Source: Pectinatus cerevisiiphilus
Lineage (GTDB): Bacteria; Bacillota; Negativicutes; Selenomonadales; Selenomonadaceae
Length of the DNA stretch: 64,000 bases
NCBI RefSeq assembly: GCF_004341685.1
Contig: NZ_SMAA01000004.1
Coordinates: forward strand, 107,354-171,353
Direction of reading: 5' to 3'
Shown: one piece after another, positions 55,985-64,000 of the stretch
Layout: each line of letters opens with the position of its first letter
Numbering within the stretch: position 1 is the first letter of the stretch
Notes under the pieces: model-generated
Seen by the model: only the letters and a program-made list of their open reading frames with translations
Database searches by the model: none
Told to the model about the DNA's origin: nothing
Position numbers and translations under genes: made by a program

Positions 55985-56128
55985 TCAGACTGCATCGCGA
56001 CGGGCTGCCATAATCCAACCTTCATGGCGTTTAATGCTAATAGCCCTAACTTTTCTGCCCAAGGCAGCTTCAAGAGCTGCGGTAATGGCAGCAACAACTT
56101 CTTCGCTAACTTTATTATTTTTTTCCAT
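55985..56128 (-). CDS. mmdE: MmdE-like small subunit of methylmalonyl-CoA decarboxylase (47 aa)
   Basis: Short ORF between mmdA and mmdC. ATG at 56128 with AGAGGT upstream, TGA at 55985-55987. Content: a helix VSEEVVAAITAALEAALG, a strand VRAISIKR, and the end HEGWIMAARRDAV. It resembles the C-terminal part of decarboxylase delta subunits and the stand-alone epsilon (MmdE) of Veillonella, which holds the complex together. No membrane helix of a full delta (MmdD/OadG) subunit is encoded here. I recall the family from memory; no search was done. Confidence 0.82.
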   Translation of the reverse strand: MEKNNKVSEEVVAAITAALEAALGRKVRAISIKRHEGWIMAARRDAV

Positions 56129-56146
56129 CGATTGCATACCTCTTTA

Positions 56147-57676
56147 TCATAATGGTACATTACCATGTTTTTTAGCTGGACGATCTTCGCGCTTGTTAAC
56201 CAGCATATTCAGTGCTGTAATAATGCGTGGTCTCGTTTCCCGTGGTTCTATTACCATATCAACATAACCACGTTCAGCAGCTTTATAAGGTGTAGCAAAT
56301 TCTTCTATATATTCAGCTGTTTTTTGTTTTACATCTGGATCTCTGCGGAAAATGATATTAGCCGCACCAGCAGGTCCCATTACAGCTATTTCAGAAGTAG
56401 GCCAAGCCATTACTTGGTCAGCCCCTAAATCACGGGAACACATAGCCAAATAAGAACCACCATATGCTTTACGTGTGATTACTGTAATCTTAGGTACGGA
56501 TGCTTCACTGTAAGCATACAGCATTTTTGCACCATGACGGATAATACCACCGTATTCCTGATCAGTTCCTGGTAAAAATCCCGGAACGTCAACAAGGTTA
56601 ACGATAGGAATATTAAAAGCATCACAAAAACGAATAAATCTTGAAGATTTATCAGAAGCGTTAATATCAAGACAACCTGCCATTATGTTTGGCTGATTGG
56701 CAATAATACCTACACTGCGTCCATCAAAATGAGCGAAGCAGGTAATAATATTTCTCGCAAAATGTTCCTGTGCTTCATAAAATTCGCCATTATCAACCAA
56801 CATACGGATAACGTCTTTCATATCATACGGCATGTTAGGATTATCTGGAATTACTGTATTAAGTCCGTCATCCATACGGGAAGGATCATCACCCGTATCT
56901 ACATGCGGTGCATCATCCATATTGTTACTTGGTAAAAAGCTTAACAAATAACGGATTTGCTGTAAGCAATCTTCTTCTGTATCAGCTGCAAAATGAGCAA
57001 CCCCGGATGTGCTGTTATGCGTCATAGCACCACCGAGCTGTTCAGCAGTTACTTCTTCAGCTGTAACTGATTTTATAACAGCAGGACCGGTTATAAACAT
57101 CTGGCTGGTATTTTTTACCATGTAAATGAAATCTGTCAAAGCTGGAGAATAAACTGCACCACCAGCACAAGGTCCCATTATTACAGATATCTGTGGAATT
57201 ACACCTGATGCCAATGTATTTCTAAGGAAGATTCCGCCATAACCGCTCAATGCGTCTACAGCTTCCTGGATACGTGCTCCGCCTGAATCGTTAATGCCGA
57301 TTATAGGGGCGCCCATCTTCATGGCCATATCCTGAACTTTCCATATTTTCTTTGCGTGCATTTCACCGAGGGAACCACCTTCAACGGTGAAGTCCTGTGC
57401 AAAAGCATAAACCAGACGGCCATCAATCGTACCGTAACCGGTAATAACACCTTCACAAGGAAGATCTTTCTTTTCCTGACCAAAATTGGTGCAACGGTGC
57501 TTTACGAATTGGTCAAGTTCAACGAAGGTTCCTTCATCAAACAATAATCCAATACGTTCACGAGCTGTCAATTTACCTTTAGCATGCTGTTTGGCAACAC
57601 GTTTTGGCCCGCCGCCTTGCATATTATGTTCACTTTTCGATCTCATAAGATCGATTTTTTCCTGAACTGTGGTCAA
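56147..57676 (-). CDS. mmdA: Methylmalonyl-CoA decarboxylase alpha (carboxyltransferase) subunit
   Basis: 509 residues, the length of Veillonella MmdA, from a TTG with GGGGAGG upstream. Acyl-CoA carboxyltransferase family: KGKLTARERIGLLFDEGTFV, oxyanion-hole Gly pairs in INDSGGARIQE and MGPCAGGAVYSPALTDFI, C-terminal PRAYGGSYLAM-type ITRKAYGGSYLAMCSRDLGA. It transfers the carboxyl group of (S)-methylmalonyl-CoA to biotin on MmdC, giving propionyl-CoA. Together with a beta subunit it would pump sodium; with an oxaloacetate partner it would be a transcarboxylase. Confidence 0.92.
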   Translation of the reverse strand: MTTVQEKIDLMRSKSEHNMQGGGPKRVAKQHAKGKLTARERIGLLFDEGTFVELDQFVKHRCTNFGQEKKDLPCEGVITGYGTIDGRLVYAFAQDFTVEGGSLGEMHAKKIWKVQDMAMKMGAPIIGINDSGGARIQEAVDALSGYGGIFLRNTLASGVIPQISVIMGPCAGGAVYSPALTDFIYMVKNTSQMFITGPAVIKSVTAEEVTAEQLGGAMTHNSTSGVAHFAADTEEDCLQQIRYLLSFLPSNNMDDAPHVDTGDDPSRMDDGLNTVIPDNPNMPYDMKDVIRMLVDNGEFYEAQEHFARNIITCFAHFDGRSVGIIANQPNIMAGCLDINASDKSSRFIRFCDAFNIPIVNLVDVPGFLPGTDQEYGGIIRHGAKMLYAYSEASVPKITVITRKAYGGSYLAMCSRDLGADQVMAWPTSEIAVMGPAGAANIIFRRDPDVKQKTAEYIEEFATPYKAAERGYVDMVIEPRETRPRIITALNMLVNKREDRPAKKHGNVPL

Positions 57677-57846
57677 AATTATACCTCCCCATAATTTATC
57701 TCAAAAGCTGGTTTTTCAAAGATAAAATATCAATTCTCTTTGCTGTATAGAGCACCCTCCCCGGTCTACATCTGCATGCACCATAAACGCCGCCAGCCAA
57801 GCATTTTGTACATTAATTTAATTCAACCGGGATGGGAACAAAAACA

Positions 57847-57871
57847 ACTAAGACCTTAATTGGTTCTTAGT
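57847..57871 (-). terminator. Terminator-like hairpin after the epimerase gene
   Basis: ACTAAGA(A)CC pairs with GGTCTTAGT (one bulge) around a 6-nt loop, followed on the minus strand by TGTTTTTG, 6 nt after the mce stop. The 200 nt between mce and mmdA (57677-57876) are G/C-richer than average and hold short repeats; an extra promoter or attenuation point for mmdA is possible. Confidence 0.7.
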
Positions 57872-57876
57872 AAAAA

Positions 57877-58290
57877 TTATTTTTTACGCTGACAAAGTTC
57901 GAGCAATACGCCGCTTGCTTTCGGATGAATAAAAGCAATAGAAGATCCGCCTGCACCATAACGAGGTTTTTCATCAATCATGCGTACACCTTTAGCTTTA
58001 AGGTCAGCGATAGCATTTTCAATATTGTCAACACGAAGAGCTACGTGCTGTATTCCCTGGCGTCCGCCATTTTTAGCAATAAATTTAGCAATAGGGCCAT
58101 CTGGTGAGGTTGATTCAAGCAGTTCTACTTCTGCTTCACCTGTAGGAATAAAAGCTGTCTTAACTTTTTGTTCAGCAACTTCTTCTTCACCGGTGCATTT
58201 TAAACCAAGGACATCAGTATAAAATTTCTTTGCTTCTTTTAAATCTGGTACCGCAATACCAATATGATCTACACATTCAACTTTAAACAT
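57877..58290 (-). CDS. mce: Methylmalonyl-CoA epimerase
   Basis: 137-residue vicinal-oxygen-chelate protein: metal His in [26 protein letters not shown] with a second His, and a C-terminal Glu in GVLLELCQ. It converts the (R)- to the (S)-epimer, linking the mutase to the decarboxylase. AGGAGG precedes the ATG. 32 nt after meaB. Confidence 0.95.
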   Translation of the reverse strand: MFKVECVDHIGIAVPDLKEAKKFYTDVLGLKCTGEEEVAEQKVKTAFIPTGEAEVELLESTSPDGPIAKFIAKNGGRQGIQHVALRVDNIENAIADLKAKGVRMIDEKPRYGAGGSSIAFIHPKASGVLLELCQRKK

Positions 58291-58322
58291 TGTATAACCT
58301 CCTAATAAACTTTGTTTATTAT

Positions 58323-59261
58323 TTATTTTAACAATTCGTCCATCAATTGATGGACTATAGTATAAGGATCATTTCGATGTGCTTCAATATCTTGCAGACA
58401 CTTGTTAATTCTACCTGTATCTACAATATGTTTTGTGACATACGTACCTATCGACGAATTGAGCAGTTCCAAAAGTTCTGTTTTAGTCCTGTCATGACGT
58501 CTCTGTGCTAATTTACCTGTTTTGCTTATATAAGCATAATGCTTTTCAATAAGCTTTACGAGGTCATCAATTCCTTCGCCCTGATTTGCAACAACTTTTT
58601 GTATAGGAGGACGCCAATCAAATTTTAGACCATCAAGATCAAGCATCATATTGAGTTCAGCTTGCAGTTTATCTGCTCCATCATGGTCTGCCTTATTGAT
58701 GGCAAACACATCGCCAATCTCTAATATTCCTGCTTTTATAGCCTGAATATCGTCACCCATTCCTGGTATAAGCACAACAATAGTGGTATCAGCTGCTTTA
58801 ACGATATCGACTTCTGATTGTCCAACACCAACAGTTTCAACAAAAATAATATCTTTGCCAAAAGCATCAAGTGCTTTTACAGCATCCGCTGTTTTATGTG
58901 ATAACCCGCCAAGGCTGCCACGAGTTCCCATACTGCGAATGAAAACACCTTCATCAAGTGTAAGTCCATTCATTCTTATACGGTCACCCAAAATAGCTCC
59001 ACCGGAAAAAGGACTAGTAGGATCGACAGCAATTATGCCGACGGTCTTTCCCATATTACGGTATGCTCTTGCAAGTTTGTCTGTCATAGTTGATTTTCCC
59101 GCACCCGGAGGCCCGGTAATGCCAAGGACAAAGGCGTGCCCCGTGTGATGATAGAGCTCTCTCATAATGGATGAGGCATTTTCATGTTCATTCTCTATAG
59201 CCGTAATAGTACGGGATAAAGCCAGCCTGGATCCACCTAAAAGTTCTTTTACTATATCCAT
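58323..59261 (-). CDS. meaB: Methylmalonyl-CoA mutase-associated GTPase MeaB
   Basis: 312 residues, G3E P-loop GTPase. Walker [10 protein letters not shown], the switch region [29 protein letters not shown], Mg-binding Asp/Glu in [13 protein letters not shown], base recognition [12 protein letters not shown]. It gates cobalamin loading and protects the mutase. The gene lies between the small mutase subunit and the epimerase. Confidence 0.96.
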   Translation of the reverse strand: MDIVKELLGGSRLALSRTITAIENEHENASSIMRELYHHTGHAFVLGITGPPGAGKSTMTDKLARAYRNMGKTVGIIAVDPTSPFSGGAILGDRIRMNGLTLDEGVFIRSMGTRGSLGGLSHKTADAVKALDAFGKDIIFVETVGVGQSEVDIVKAADTTIVVLIPGMGDDIQAIKAGILEIGDVFAINKADHDGADKLQAELNMMLDLDGLKFDWRPPIQKVVANQGEGIDDLVKLIEKHYAYISKTGKLAQRRHDRTKTELLELLNSSIGTYVTKHIVDTGRINKCLQDIEAHRNDPYTIVHQLMDELLK

Positions 59262-59403
59262 ACCTAAGAACCACCTTTGATGTGAATGAAAGTTGCCATT
59301 TCAATAGAATCTTATCCCAAATTTCTGAATTATCCTCTATAGCACAGGCAAAATTTTCTTATTTTGCCAGCGAATAATTTGCTAAAATCGAGCATGTATA
59401 GAC

Positions 59404-59438
59404 ATCTTGCCCTCTCAATAAAACCAAGAGGGCAAGAT
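59404..59438. other. 12-bp inverted repeat between the mutase and meaB genes
   Basis: ATCTTGCCCTCT / AGAGGGCAAGAT with an 11-nt loop. On the minus (coding) strand there is no T-run after the stem, so it is not a standard terminator; on the plus strand T-rich sequence follows. Could be a processing or stabilising hairpin that sets the mutase/MeaB ratio. Confidence 0.65.
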
Positions 59439-59450
59439 ACTACAATATTT

Positions 59451-59843
59451 TTATTTTACGTGTGCTTTAATGAATTCAACAATATCACTAGTTTTTGTAC
59501 CAGGTGTGAAGACTTCAGCTATACCAGCTTTTTTAAGAGCAGGAATATCACTTTCAGGAATAACACCACCGCCGACAACAAGAACATCTTTCATGCCTTT
59601 TTCACGAACAAGTTCTACAACTCTCGGGAAAAGATGCATATGTGCTCCTGATAATATACTCATAGCAATTACATTGACATCTTCCTGAAGTGCAGCTTCA
59701 GCAATTTGTTCAGGTGTCTGACGAAGACCTGTATATATAACTTCAAAACCAGCATCACGAAGTGCGCGAGCTACGACTTTAGCGCCACGGTCATGTCCGT
59801 CAAGTCCAGGTTTCGCAACTAATACTCTAATACGTTTTTCCAT
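59451..59843 (-). CDS. Methylmalonyl-CoA mutase, cobalamin-binding subunit
   Basis: 130 residues; second of two adjacent ATGs is chosen because it is 7 nt from GGAGGG. The B12-binding motif DGHDRG (Asp15-x-His17-x-x-Gly20) supplies the lower cobalt ligand; [10 protein letters not shown] and [11 protein letters not shown] complete the Rossmann-like fold. In many bacteria this domain is fused to the catalytic TIM barrel; here it is a separate subunit, 8-26 nt after the large one. Confidence 0.95.
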   Translation of the reverse strand: MEKRIRVLVAKPGLDGHDRGAKVVARALRDAGFEVIYTGLRQTPEQIAEAALQEDVNVIAMSILSGAHMHLFPRVVELVREKGMKDVLVVGGGVIPESDIPALKKAGIAEVFTPGTKTSDIVEFIKAHVK

Positions 59844-59869
59844 CATTAGTCCCTCCGACAATCTCTATA

Positions 59870-61522
59870 TTATAAATTTGTATGTGCTTCGTATTCACCA
59901 AATACTTTACGCATTACGCCGCAAATTTCACCAAGTGTAGCATAGGTTCTAACCGCATTAAGAATATGAGGCATAAGATTTTCATTTGCATCTTTACATG
60001 CAGTTTCCAGATCAGCCAAAGTTTTCTTAACCGCGTCATTATCACGTTTTGCTTTCATTTCAGCAAGTTTACGTTTCTGTCTTTCACCAACAGAAGCATC
60101 TACTCTTAAGAGGCCTTTGACAGGTTCTTCTTTAATCTGGAACTTATTGACACCGACAATAGTTTTAGCACCGGATTCAACATCCATCTGCCATTTATAA
60201 GCGCTGTCCTGAATTTCTTTTTGAATATAACCTTTTTCAATTGCCGCAACAGCACCACCGATTTCATCAATTTTCTTGATGTAATCCCATACTTCTGCTT
60301 CAATTTTATTGGTCATTGCTTCAACATAATAAGAACCTGCAAGCGGATCTATAACATCAGCCAATCCACTTTCATATGCGACAATTTGCTGGGTACGAAG
60401 TGCTACCATAACTGATTCTTCAGTAGGCAAAGCCAAAGCTTCATCACGTGAATTTGTATGCAGAGATTGTGTGCCGCCCATTACAGCTGCTGCTGTCTGA
60501 AGAGCAACACGGACAATATTATTATTAGGCTGCTGTGCAGTCAGCATAGAACCTGCTGTTTGTGTATGGAAACGCAGCTTCATAGATTTCGGGTTTTTAG
60601 CATGGAAACGTTCCTTCATGATTTTCGCCCAAATACGACGAGAAGCACGGAACTTAGCAACTTCTTCCAAAAGGTTGTTATGTGCATTCCAGAAGAAGGA
60701 AAGACGTCCGGCAAAAGCATCTACATCAAGGCCAGCCTTAATAGCAGCTTCAACATAAGCTATACCGTCACTGATGGTAAAAGCGATTTCCTGAGCAGCT
60801 GTAGAACCTGCTTCACGGATATGATAACCAGAAATGGAGATTGTATTCCACTTAGGTACATTTTTCGAACAATATTCAAAGATGTTAGTTATAAGACGCA
60901 TTGATGGACGAGGCGGGAAAATGTAAGTACCACGGGCTGAATATTCTTTCAGTATATCATTTTGAATGGTACCTTTAAGTTGGTCAGGAGTTGCTCCTCT
61001 TTTTTCTGCAACAGCGATATACATTGCCAGCAAAACTGATGCCGGCGCATTAATTGTCATTGATGTAGAAACTTTACCAAGATCTATTTTATCGAAAAGA
61101 ACTTCCATATCAGCAAGTGAGTCAATAGCAACACCGACTTTACCTACTTCACCTTCAGAAATAGGATCATCAGAGTCATAACCGATCTGTGTAGGTAAAT
61201 CGAATGCGCAAGAAAGTCCCGACGCACCGGATTCAATCAAATAACGATAACGTTTATTTGATTCTTCAGCTGTGGAAAAACCTGCATACATACGCATAGT
61301 CCAGAAACGGCCACGGTACATGGTAGGTTGAACACCGCGTGTATAAGGATATACCCCTGGGAAGCCGATTTCATCGGCATAATCGGTATCTTTGATATCG
61401 AGCGGAGTATAAAGGCGCTGTTCAGGAAGATTTTTACGTTCTGGGAACCTTCCTATTGCCTTTTCTACGTTGACATTATACTGATCTAATTCAGCTTGAA
61501 TCTTTTCTTTTTCAGTGCTCAT
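59870..61522 (-). CDS. Methylmalonyl-CoA mutase, catalytic (large) subunit
   Basis: 550 residues comprising the TIM-barrel part only. [40 protein letters not shown], the substrate-binding [11 protein letters not shown] and HFHTQTAG-type [11 protein letters not shown]. It isomerises succinyl-CoA to (R)-methylmalonyl-CoA by radical chemistry with adenosylcobalamin held by the small subunit. AGGAGGA precedes the ATG. Split arrangement (about 550 + 130) as in Archaea and several Firmicutes. Confidence 0.95.
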   Translation of the reverse strand: MSTEKEKIQAELDQYNVNVEKAIGRFPERKNLPEQRLYTPLDIKDTDYADEIGFPGVYPYTRGVQPTMYRGRFWTMRMYAGFSTAEESNKRYRYLIESGASGLSCAFDLPTQIGYDSDDPISEGEVGKVGVAIDSLADMEVLFDKIDLGKVSTSMTINAPASVLLAMYIAVAEKRGATPDQLKGTIQNDILKEYSARGTYIFPPRPSMRLITNIFEYCSKNVPKWNTISISGYHIREAGSTAAQEIAFTISDGIAYVEAAIKAGLDVDAFAGRLSFFWNAHNNLLEEVAKFRASRRIWAKIMKERFHAKNPKSMKLRFHTQTAGSMLTAQQPNNNIVRVALQTAAAVMGGTQSLHTNSRDEALALPTEESVMVALRTQQIVAYESGLADVIDPLAGSYYVEAMTNKIEAEVWDYIKKIDEIGGAVAAIEKGYIQKEIQDSAYKWQMDVESGAKTIVGVNKFQIKEEPVKGLLRVDASVGERQKRKLAEMKAKRDNDAVKKTLADLETACKDANENLMPHILNAVRTYATLGEICGVMRKVFGEYEAHTNL

Positions 61523-61623
61523 AGTTATTTTTCCTCCTGGATTTTTATTTACTCGGATTTATATATAGAGGACTTTTTAATTATCCGATCTATAAACCAA
61601 AATCGTCAGTTTTTGTATTTCAG

Positions 61624-63129
61624 CTATTTTTTCATAGTCCCTGTTTCTAAAAATCTTTGATGCCATGACAAAGCCTCATTCAGCAGATGAGGTGTCTGTG
61701 CGTGCTTAGTAGCCGCATCAGCTCTTTCAAAATAATCAAGAAGCATAGGTTTGAAATCTGGATGCGCGCATTTTTCAATGACAACTCTTGCACGTTTGCG
61801 TGGCGAAAGCCCGCGCAGATCAGCCAGCCCCTGTTCGGTAACAATAATGTCAACATCGTGTTCAGTATGGTCAATATGTGAACAGAACGGTACGATTGAT
61901 GATATTTTCCCACCCTTTGCCGTTGAACCGGTGCAGAAGATAGTGAGATATGCATTACGGGCAAAATCACCCGAGCCGCCAATACCATTCATCATTTTAC
62001 TGCCCATGATATGTGTGGAATTTACGTTGCCGTAAATATCACATTCAATAGCTGTATTCATAGCGATAACGCCTATGCGGCGTGCTACTTCTGGACTGTT
62101 CGATATTTCTTCTGGACGAAGTACAAGATGTTTTCTATATTCTTTTATATTCTTATAGAAACGTTCCAGACCTTCCGGTGATGGAGATAATGCTGTTCCT
62201 GACGCAAAGCTTAATTTACCTGCATCAATAAGGTCAAACATCCCATCCTGAATTACTTCAGTATAAACCGACAAGTCTTTAAGGTCGGATTCAACGAATC
62301 CATGGATAACAGCGTTAGCCACATTGCCTACACCGGATTGGAGCGGCAACAAATTTGCAGGCATACGCCCTTCTTTAATTTCATTGTCGAGTAAATCGAT
62401 AATGAAATGTGACATATGTTTAGAATTATCATCAATTTCGCCTAACGGACGAGTATGATCTTTTACATCACATGGCACGATAAATTTAATTTTATCTGGA
62501 TTACACGGTATATAAGGAGTACCTATGCGATCATTAGGTTTGACAATAGGAATCGGTAAACGATGCGGAGGATCAAGTGGTACATAAACATCATGCATTC
62601 CTTCAAGTTCAAGCGGCTGCGTAGCATTTACTTCTACAATAACCACATCAGCCTGCTGTACATAAGAAGCAGCATTTCCCAACGAAGTTGTAGGAATAAT
62701 GTTACCTTCTTCTGTTATCGCACATGCTTCGACAATAGCTACATCGACGCCACCGCCCATATAACCATATCTTGCGAACTGTGCAGATTCACTCAAATGC
62801 ATATCCAAATAGTCTACATCACCACTGTTTATGCGGTTTCTAAGTTCTTTATTTGTCTGATACGGCATGCGCTTAGCAATACCATTCACTTTTGCCAAAG
62901 CACCGTCTTCTTCAACACCCGTAGAAGCACCTGTCCACAAGTTAATCTTAAACGGTTCTTTTTCCATACGTTTAGCAAGGGCCGTTGGAACAGCTTTAAC
63001 ATAACCTGACGGAGTAAAACCACTGGTAGCTACATTCATTCCGGGTTTGATGTAGGCAGCAGCTTCTTCGGCACTAACGATCTTAGACCGCAATTCCTTA
63101 TTGCGTACGCGATCGAGAATGTCAACCAT
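61624..63129 (-). CDS. Succinate (propionyl-CoA:succinate) CoA transferase
   Basis: 501 residues, acetyl-CoA hydrolase/transferase (Cat1/ScpC) family: RIRNKELRSKIVSAEEAA-like start, GFTPSGYVKAVPTALAKRM, active-site Glu in AIECDIYGNVNSTHI, and GIGGSGDFARNAYLTIF. It would pass CoA from propionyl-CoA to succinate, closing the propionate cycle without ATP. First gene of the operon, GGGGAGGA upstream of the ATG. The gene order with mutase, MeaB, epimerase and MmdA supports the succinate/propionate role over acetate use. Confidence 0.92.
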   Translation of the reverse strand: MVDILDRVRNKELRSKIVSAEEAAAYIKPGMNVATSGFTPSGYVKAVPTALAKRMEKEPFKINLWTGASTGVEEDGALAKVNGIAKRMPYQTNKELRNRINSGDVDYLDMHLSESAQFARYGYMGGGVDVAIVEACAITEEGNIIPTTSLGNAASYVQQADVVIVEVNATQPLELEGMHDVYVPLDPPHRLPIPIVKPNDRIGTPYIPCNPDKIKFIVPCDVKDHTRPLGEIDDNSKHMSHFIIDLLDNEIKEGRMPANLLPLQSGVGNVANAVIHGFVESDLKDLSVYTEVIQDGMFDLIDAGKLSFASGTALSPSPEGLERFYKNIKEYRKHLVLRPEEISNSPEVARRIGVIAMNTAIECDIYGNVNSTHIMGSKMMNGIGGSGDFARNAYLTIFCTGSTAKGGKISSIVPFCSHIDHTEHDVDIIVTEQGLADLRGLSPRKRARVVIEKCAHPDFKPMLLDYFERADAATKHAQTPHLLNEALSWHQRFLETGTMKK

Positions 63130-63317
63130 TAAATATTCTCCTCCCCATGAATCAATAACTATAAATTTTTATATTATTAAACTACCGGCAAAACTGACTG
63201 CCGATGACGTCATATATGGCCTCTAGCTCATTTTCAACTATAATCAAAGCCAATAGTAATTATTCACCTCATTTATAGTGAATTACATAGCAAAACGACC
63301 ATATTTCTACAATTGTT

Positions 63318-63346
63318 AGAATACCACCAGATATTGAACGCGTCAA
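63318..63346 (-). promoter_or_regulatory. Promoter of the propionate operon
   Basis: On the minus strand TTGACG, 17-nt spacer, TATTCT; leader of about 180 nt before the CoA transferase gene. Confidence 0.72.
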
Positions 63347-63383
63347 GCAATTTAGCCAAAAAACAAACCCAAATTGTATATAT

Positions 63384-63403
63384 TTGTGAAAAATTTTACA
63401 TAA
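63384..63403. promoter_or_regulatory. Possible Rex operator
   Basis: TTGTGAAAAATTTTACATAA has a perfect TTGTGAA left half and an imperfect right half compared with the TTGTGAA-N4-6-TTCACAA Rex consensus. It is about 38 bp upstream of the -35 of the propionate operon. Confidence 0.45.
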
Positions 63404-63715
63404 TAGTAAAACGCTGCACTGCCTGTATCCAGTGCTTTATTTTCTATTAACACAGCATGGTGGTACTGATACTTTTAATGTTTTCACATCGTCCCTGCGA
63501 AAATCGTATAATATAATTTATTTATTGACCAGTTTATGTAATTTCTTTAAAAATTATGAGTTAAAGTAATCGTTTGATATTATTTGCAAACATCTTCTAA
63601 AATACGCGGAAAATTTATCTTTCATAAGGTCCAGCGAAATTACATTCCAGCCGTAATAAAAATATGCATTCCATTTCATGCGCTTCTCATGTCTAAACAA
63701 TATCTGCGTTTATCT

Positions 63716-64000
63716 TCAGCGCGGTTTTCTCGTGATATGGTATGACAAACAAGAAAGCCCGATGGATAAGTCTTCATTTACTATGTGCATGTCATCTGGT
63801 ACTTTCATCCTGATCGGTGCGAAGTTCCATATTCCCTTAATTTTTGATTTCACCAGCCGGTTTGCCACTTCCTGGGCAAACTGTCCCGGCACCGTAATAA
63901 TGCCGATATGAATATTTAGATCTTTTATGGTCTGCTCCAGTACATCAATATCAGTCACTTTGACATGGTTTACCGTCTTACCTACAATTGATGAATCATG
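63716..64000 (-). CDS. rex: Redox-sensing repressor Rex (C-terminal part)
   Basis: The last 95 codons of a gene that continues past the right edge. The NADH-binding domain segments HDSSIVGKTVNHVKVTDIDV, IGIITVPGQFAQEVANRLVK and KGIWNFAPIRMKVPDDMHIV are typical of Rex. Rex senses the NADH/NAD ratio and represses fermentation and respiration genes in Firmicutes. The stop is at 63716-63718. The DNA-binding N-terminus is outside the window. Confidence 0.93.
   Translation of the reverse strand, partial: HDSSIVGKTVNHVKVTDIDVLEQTIKDLNIHIGIITVPGQFAQEVANRLVKSKIKGIWNFAPIRMKVPDDMHIVNEDLSIGLSCLSYHITRKPR

Larger units (their letters stand above)
63130..63715. other. 586-nt intergenic region between rex and the propionate operon
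   Basis: No gene. Holds the operon promoter (63318-63346), a possible Rex site (63384-63403), an ATTCAC/GTGAAT inverted repeat (about 63260-63290), and a CGGCA/TGCCG hairpin in the 5' leader near 63183-63205. 63410-63715 shows nothing I can assign. Confidence 0.6.

Noticed and set aside
55963-56166. 67-codon frame between mmdA and mmdC
   Set aside because: Overlaps in another frame with the 47-codon ORF that has a ribosome site and decarboxylase-subunit-like content; the longer frame overlaps the mmdA stop and has no recognisable pattern.
57677-57876. Cobalamin riboswitch ahead of mmdA
   Set aside because: No B12-box-like sequence was found in the G/C-richer gap; only short repeats and the mce terminator are visible.
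59404-59438. Rho-independent terminator after the small mutase subunit
   Set aside because: Good stem, but no T-run on the coding strand.
63130-63715. tRNA or small protein gene in the long gap before rex
   Set aside because: No cloverleaf-like TTCGA segment, and no frame with ribosome site.

Overview
The window looks like chromosome of a low-GC, anaerobic, flagellated diderm Firmicute (class Negativicutes, probably a Selenomonas/Pectinatus/Megamonas relative; genus not resolved). Three things point there. Outer-membrane genes (TamB, TolC, MlaFED, FlgH and FlgI rings) sit beside Firmicute-type genes (an Mbl-like MreB followed by flhO/flhP-like rod genes, Bacillus-type ATP synthase c subunit, CsoR, SpoIVB-type S55 domain, strong AGGAGG ribosome sites with many TTG/GTG starts). 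There is also a succinate/propionate methylmalonyl-CoA pathway. No tRNA, rRNA, CRISPR or prophage was seen.

Layout. 1-21 kb, all minus strand: an envelope and motility block. In transcription order it runs mbl, flgF, flgG, flgA, flgH, flgI, flgJ, an AMIN/phosphodiester-glycosidase protein, a small secreted barrel protein, an S55 protein, mlaE, mlaF, mlaD, tolC, tamB, a sigma factor, a one-pass membrane protein and a repeat-rich secreted protein cut by the window edge. 21-24 kb: acetyltransferase, MscS channel, orphan membrane protein. 24-31 kb, plus: complete atpI-atpBEFHAGDC operon. 31-32.5 kb: an intact ISL3-family insertion sequence with 8-bp target duplication, inserted into the atp terminator. 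32.5-35 kb: oxidative pentose-phosphate pair (lactonase and a frameshifted zwf). 35-41 kb: rplM-rpsI, nitroreductase, CsoR plus a P-type metal ATPase behind a large palindromic operator, MATE exporter, HAD phosphatase.

41.7-50.2 kb, minus: a galactitol-type PTS (EIIB-EIIC-EIIA), two paralogous D-2-hydroxyacid dehydrogenases flanking a class II aldolase, and a LevR-like sigma-54 activator. A near-consensus -24/-12 promoter precedes EIIB. This is the best candidate for an undescribed catabolic system here. 50.5-55.4 kb, plus: bacteriohemerythrin, a strongly structured 110-nt element, and an RND efflux pair. 55.5-63.1 kb, minus: propionate module (CoA transferase, two-subunit methylmalonyl-CoA mutase, MeaB, epimerase, MmdA, a 47-residue MmdE-like subunit, biotin carrier), without the MmdB sodium-pump subunit. 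63.7-64 kb: the C-terminal part of Rex, whose possible operator lies upstream of the propionate operon.

Functionally the window combines outer-membrane lipid traffic, flagellar rings, cell-shape control, proton-coupled ATP synthesis, propionate fermentation, metal and drug export, and one inducible sugar-phosphate pathway. All calls are from reading sequence and recalled family knowledge; no search was run.
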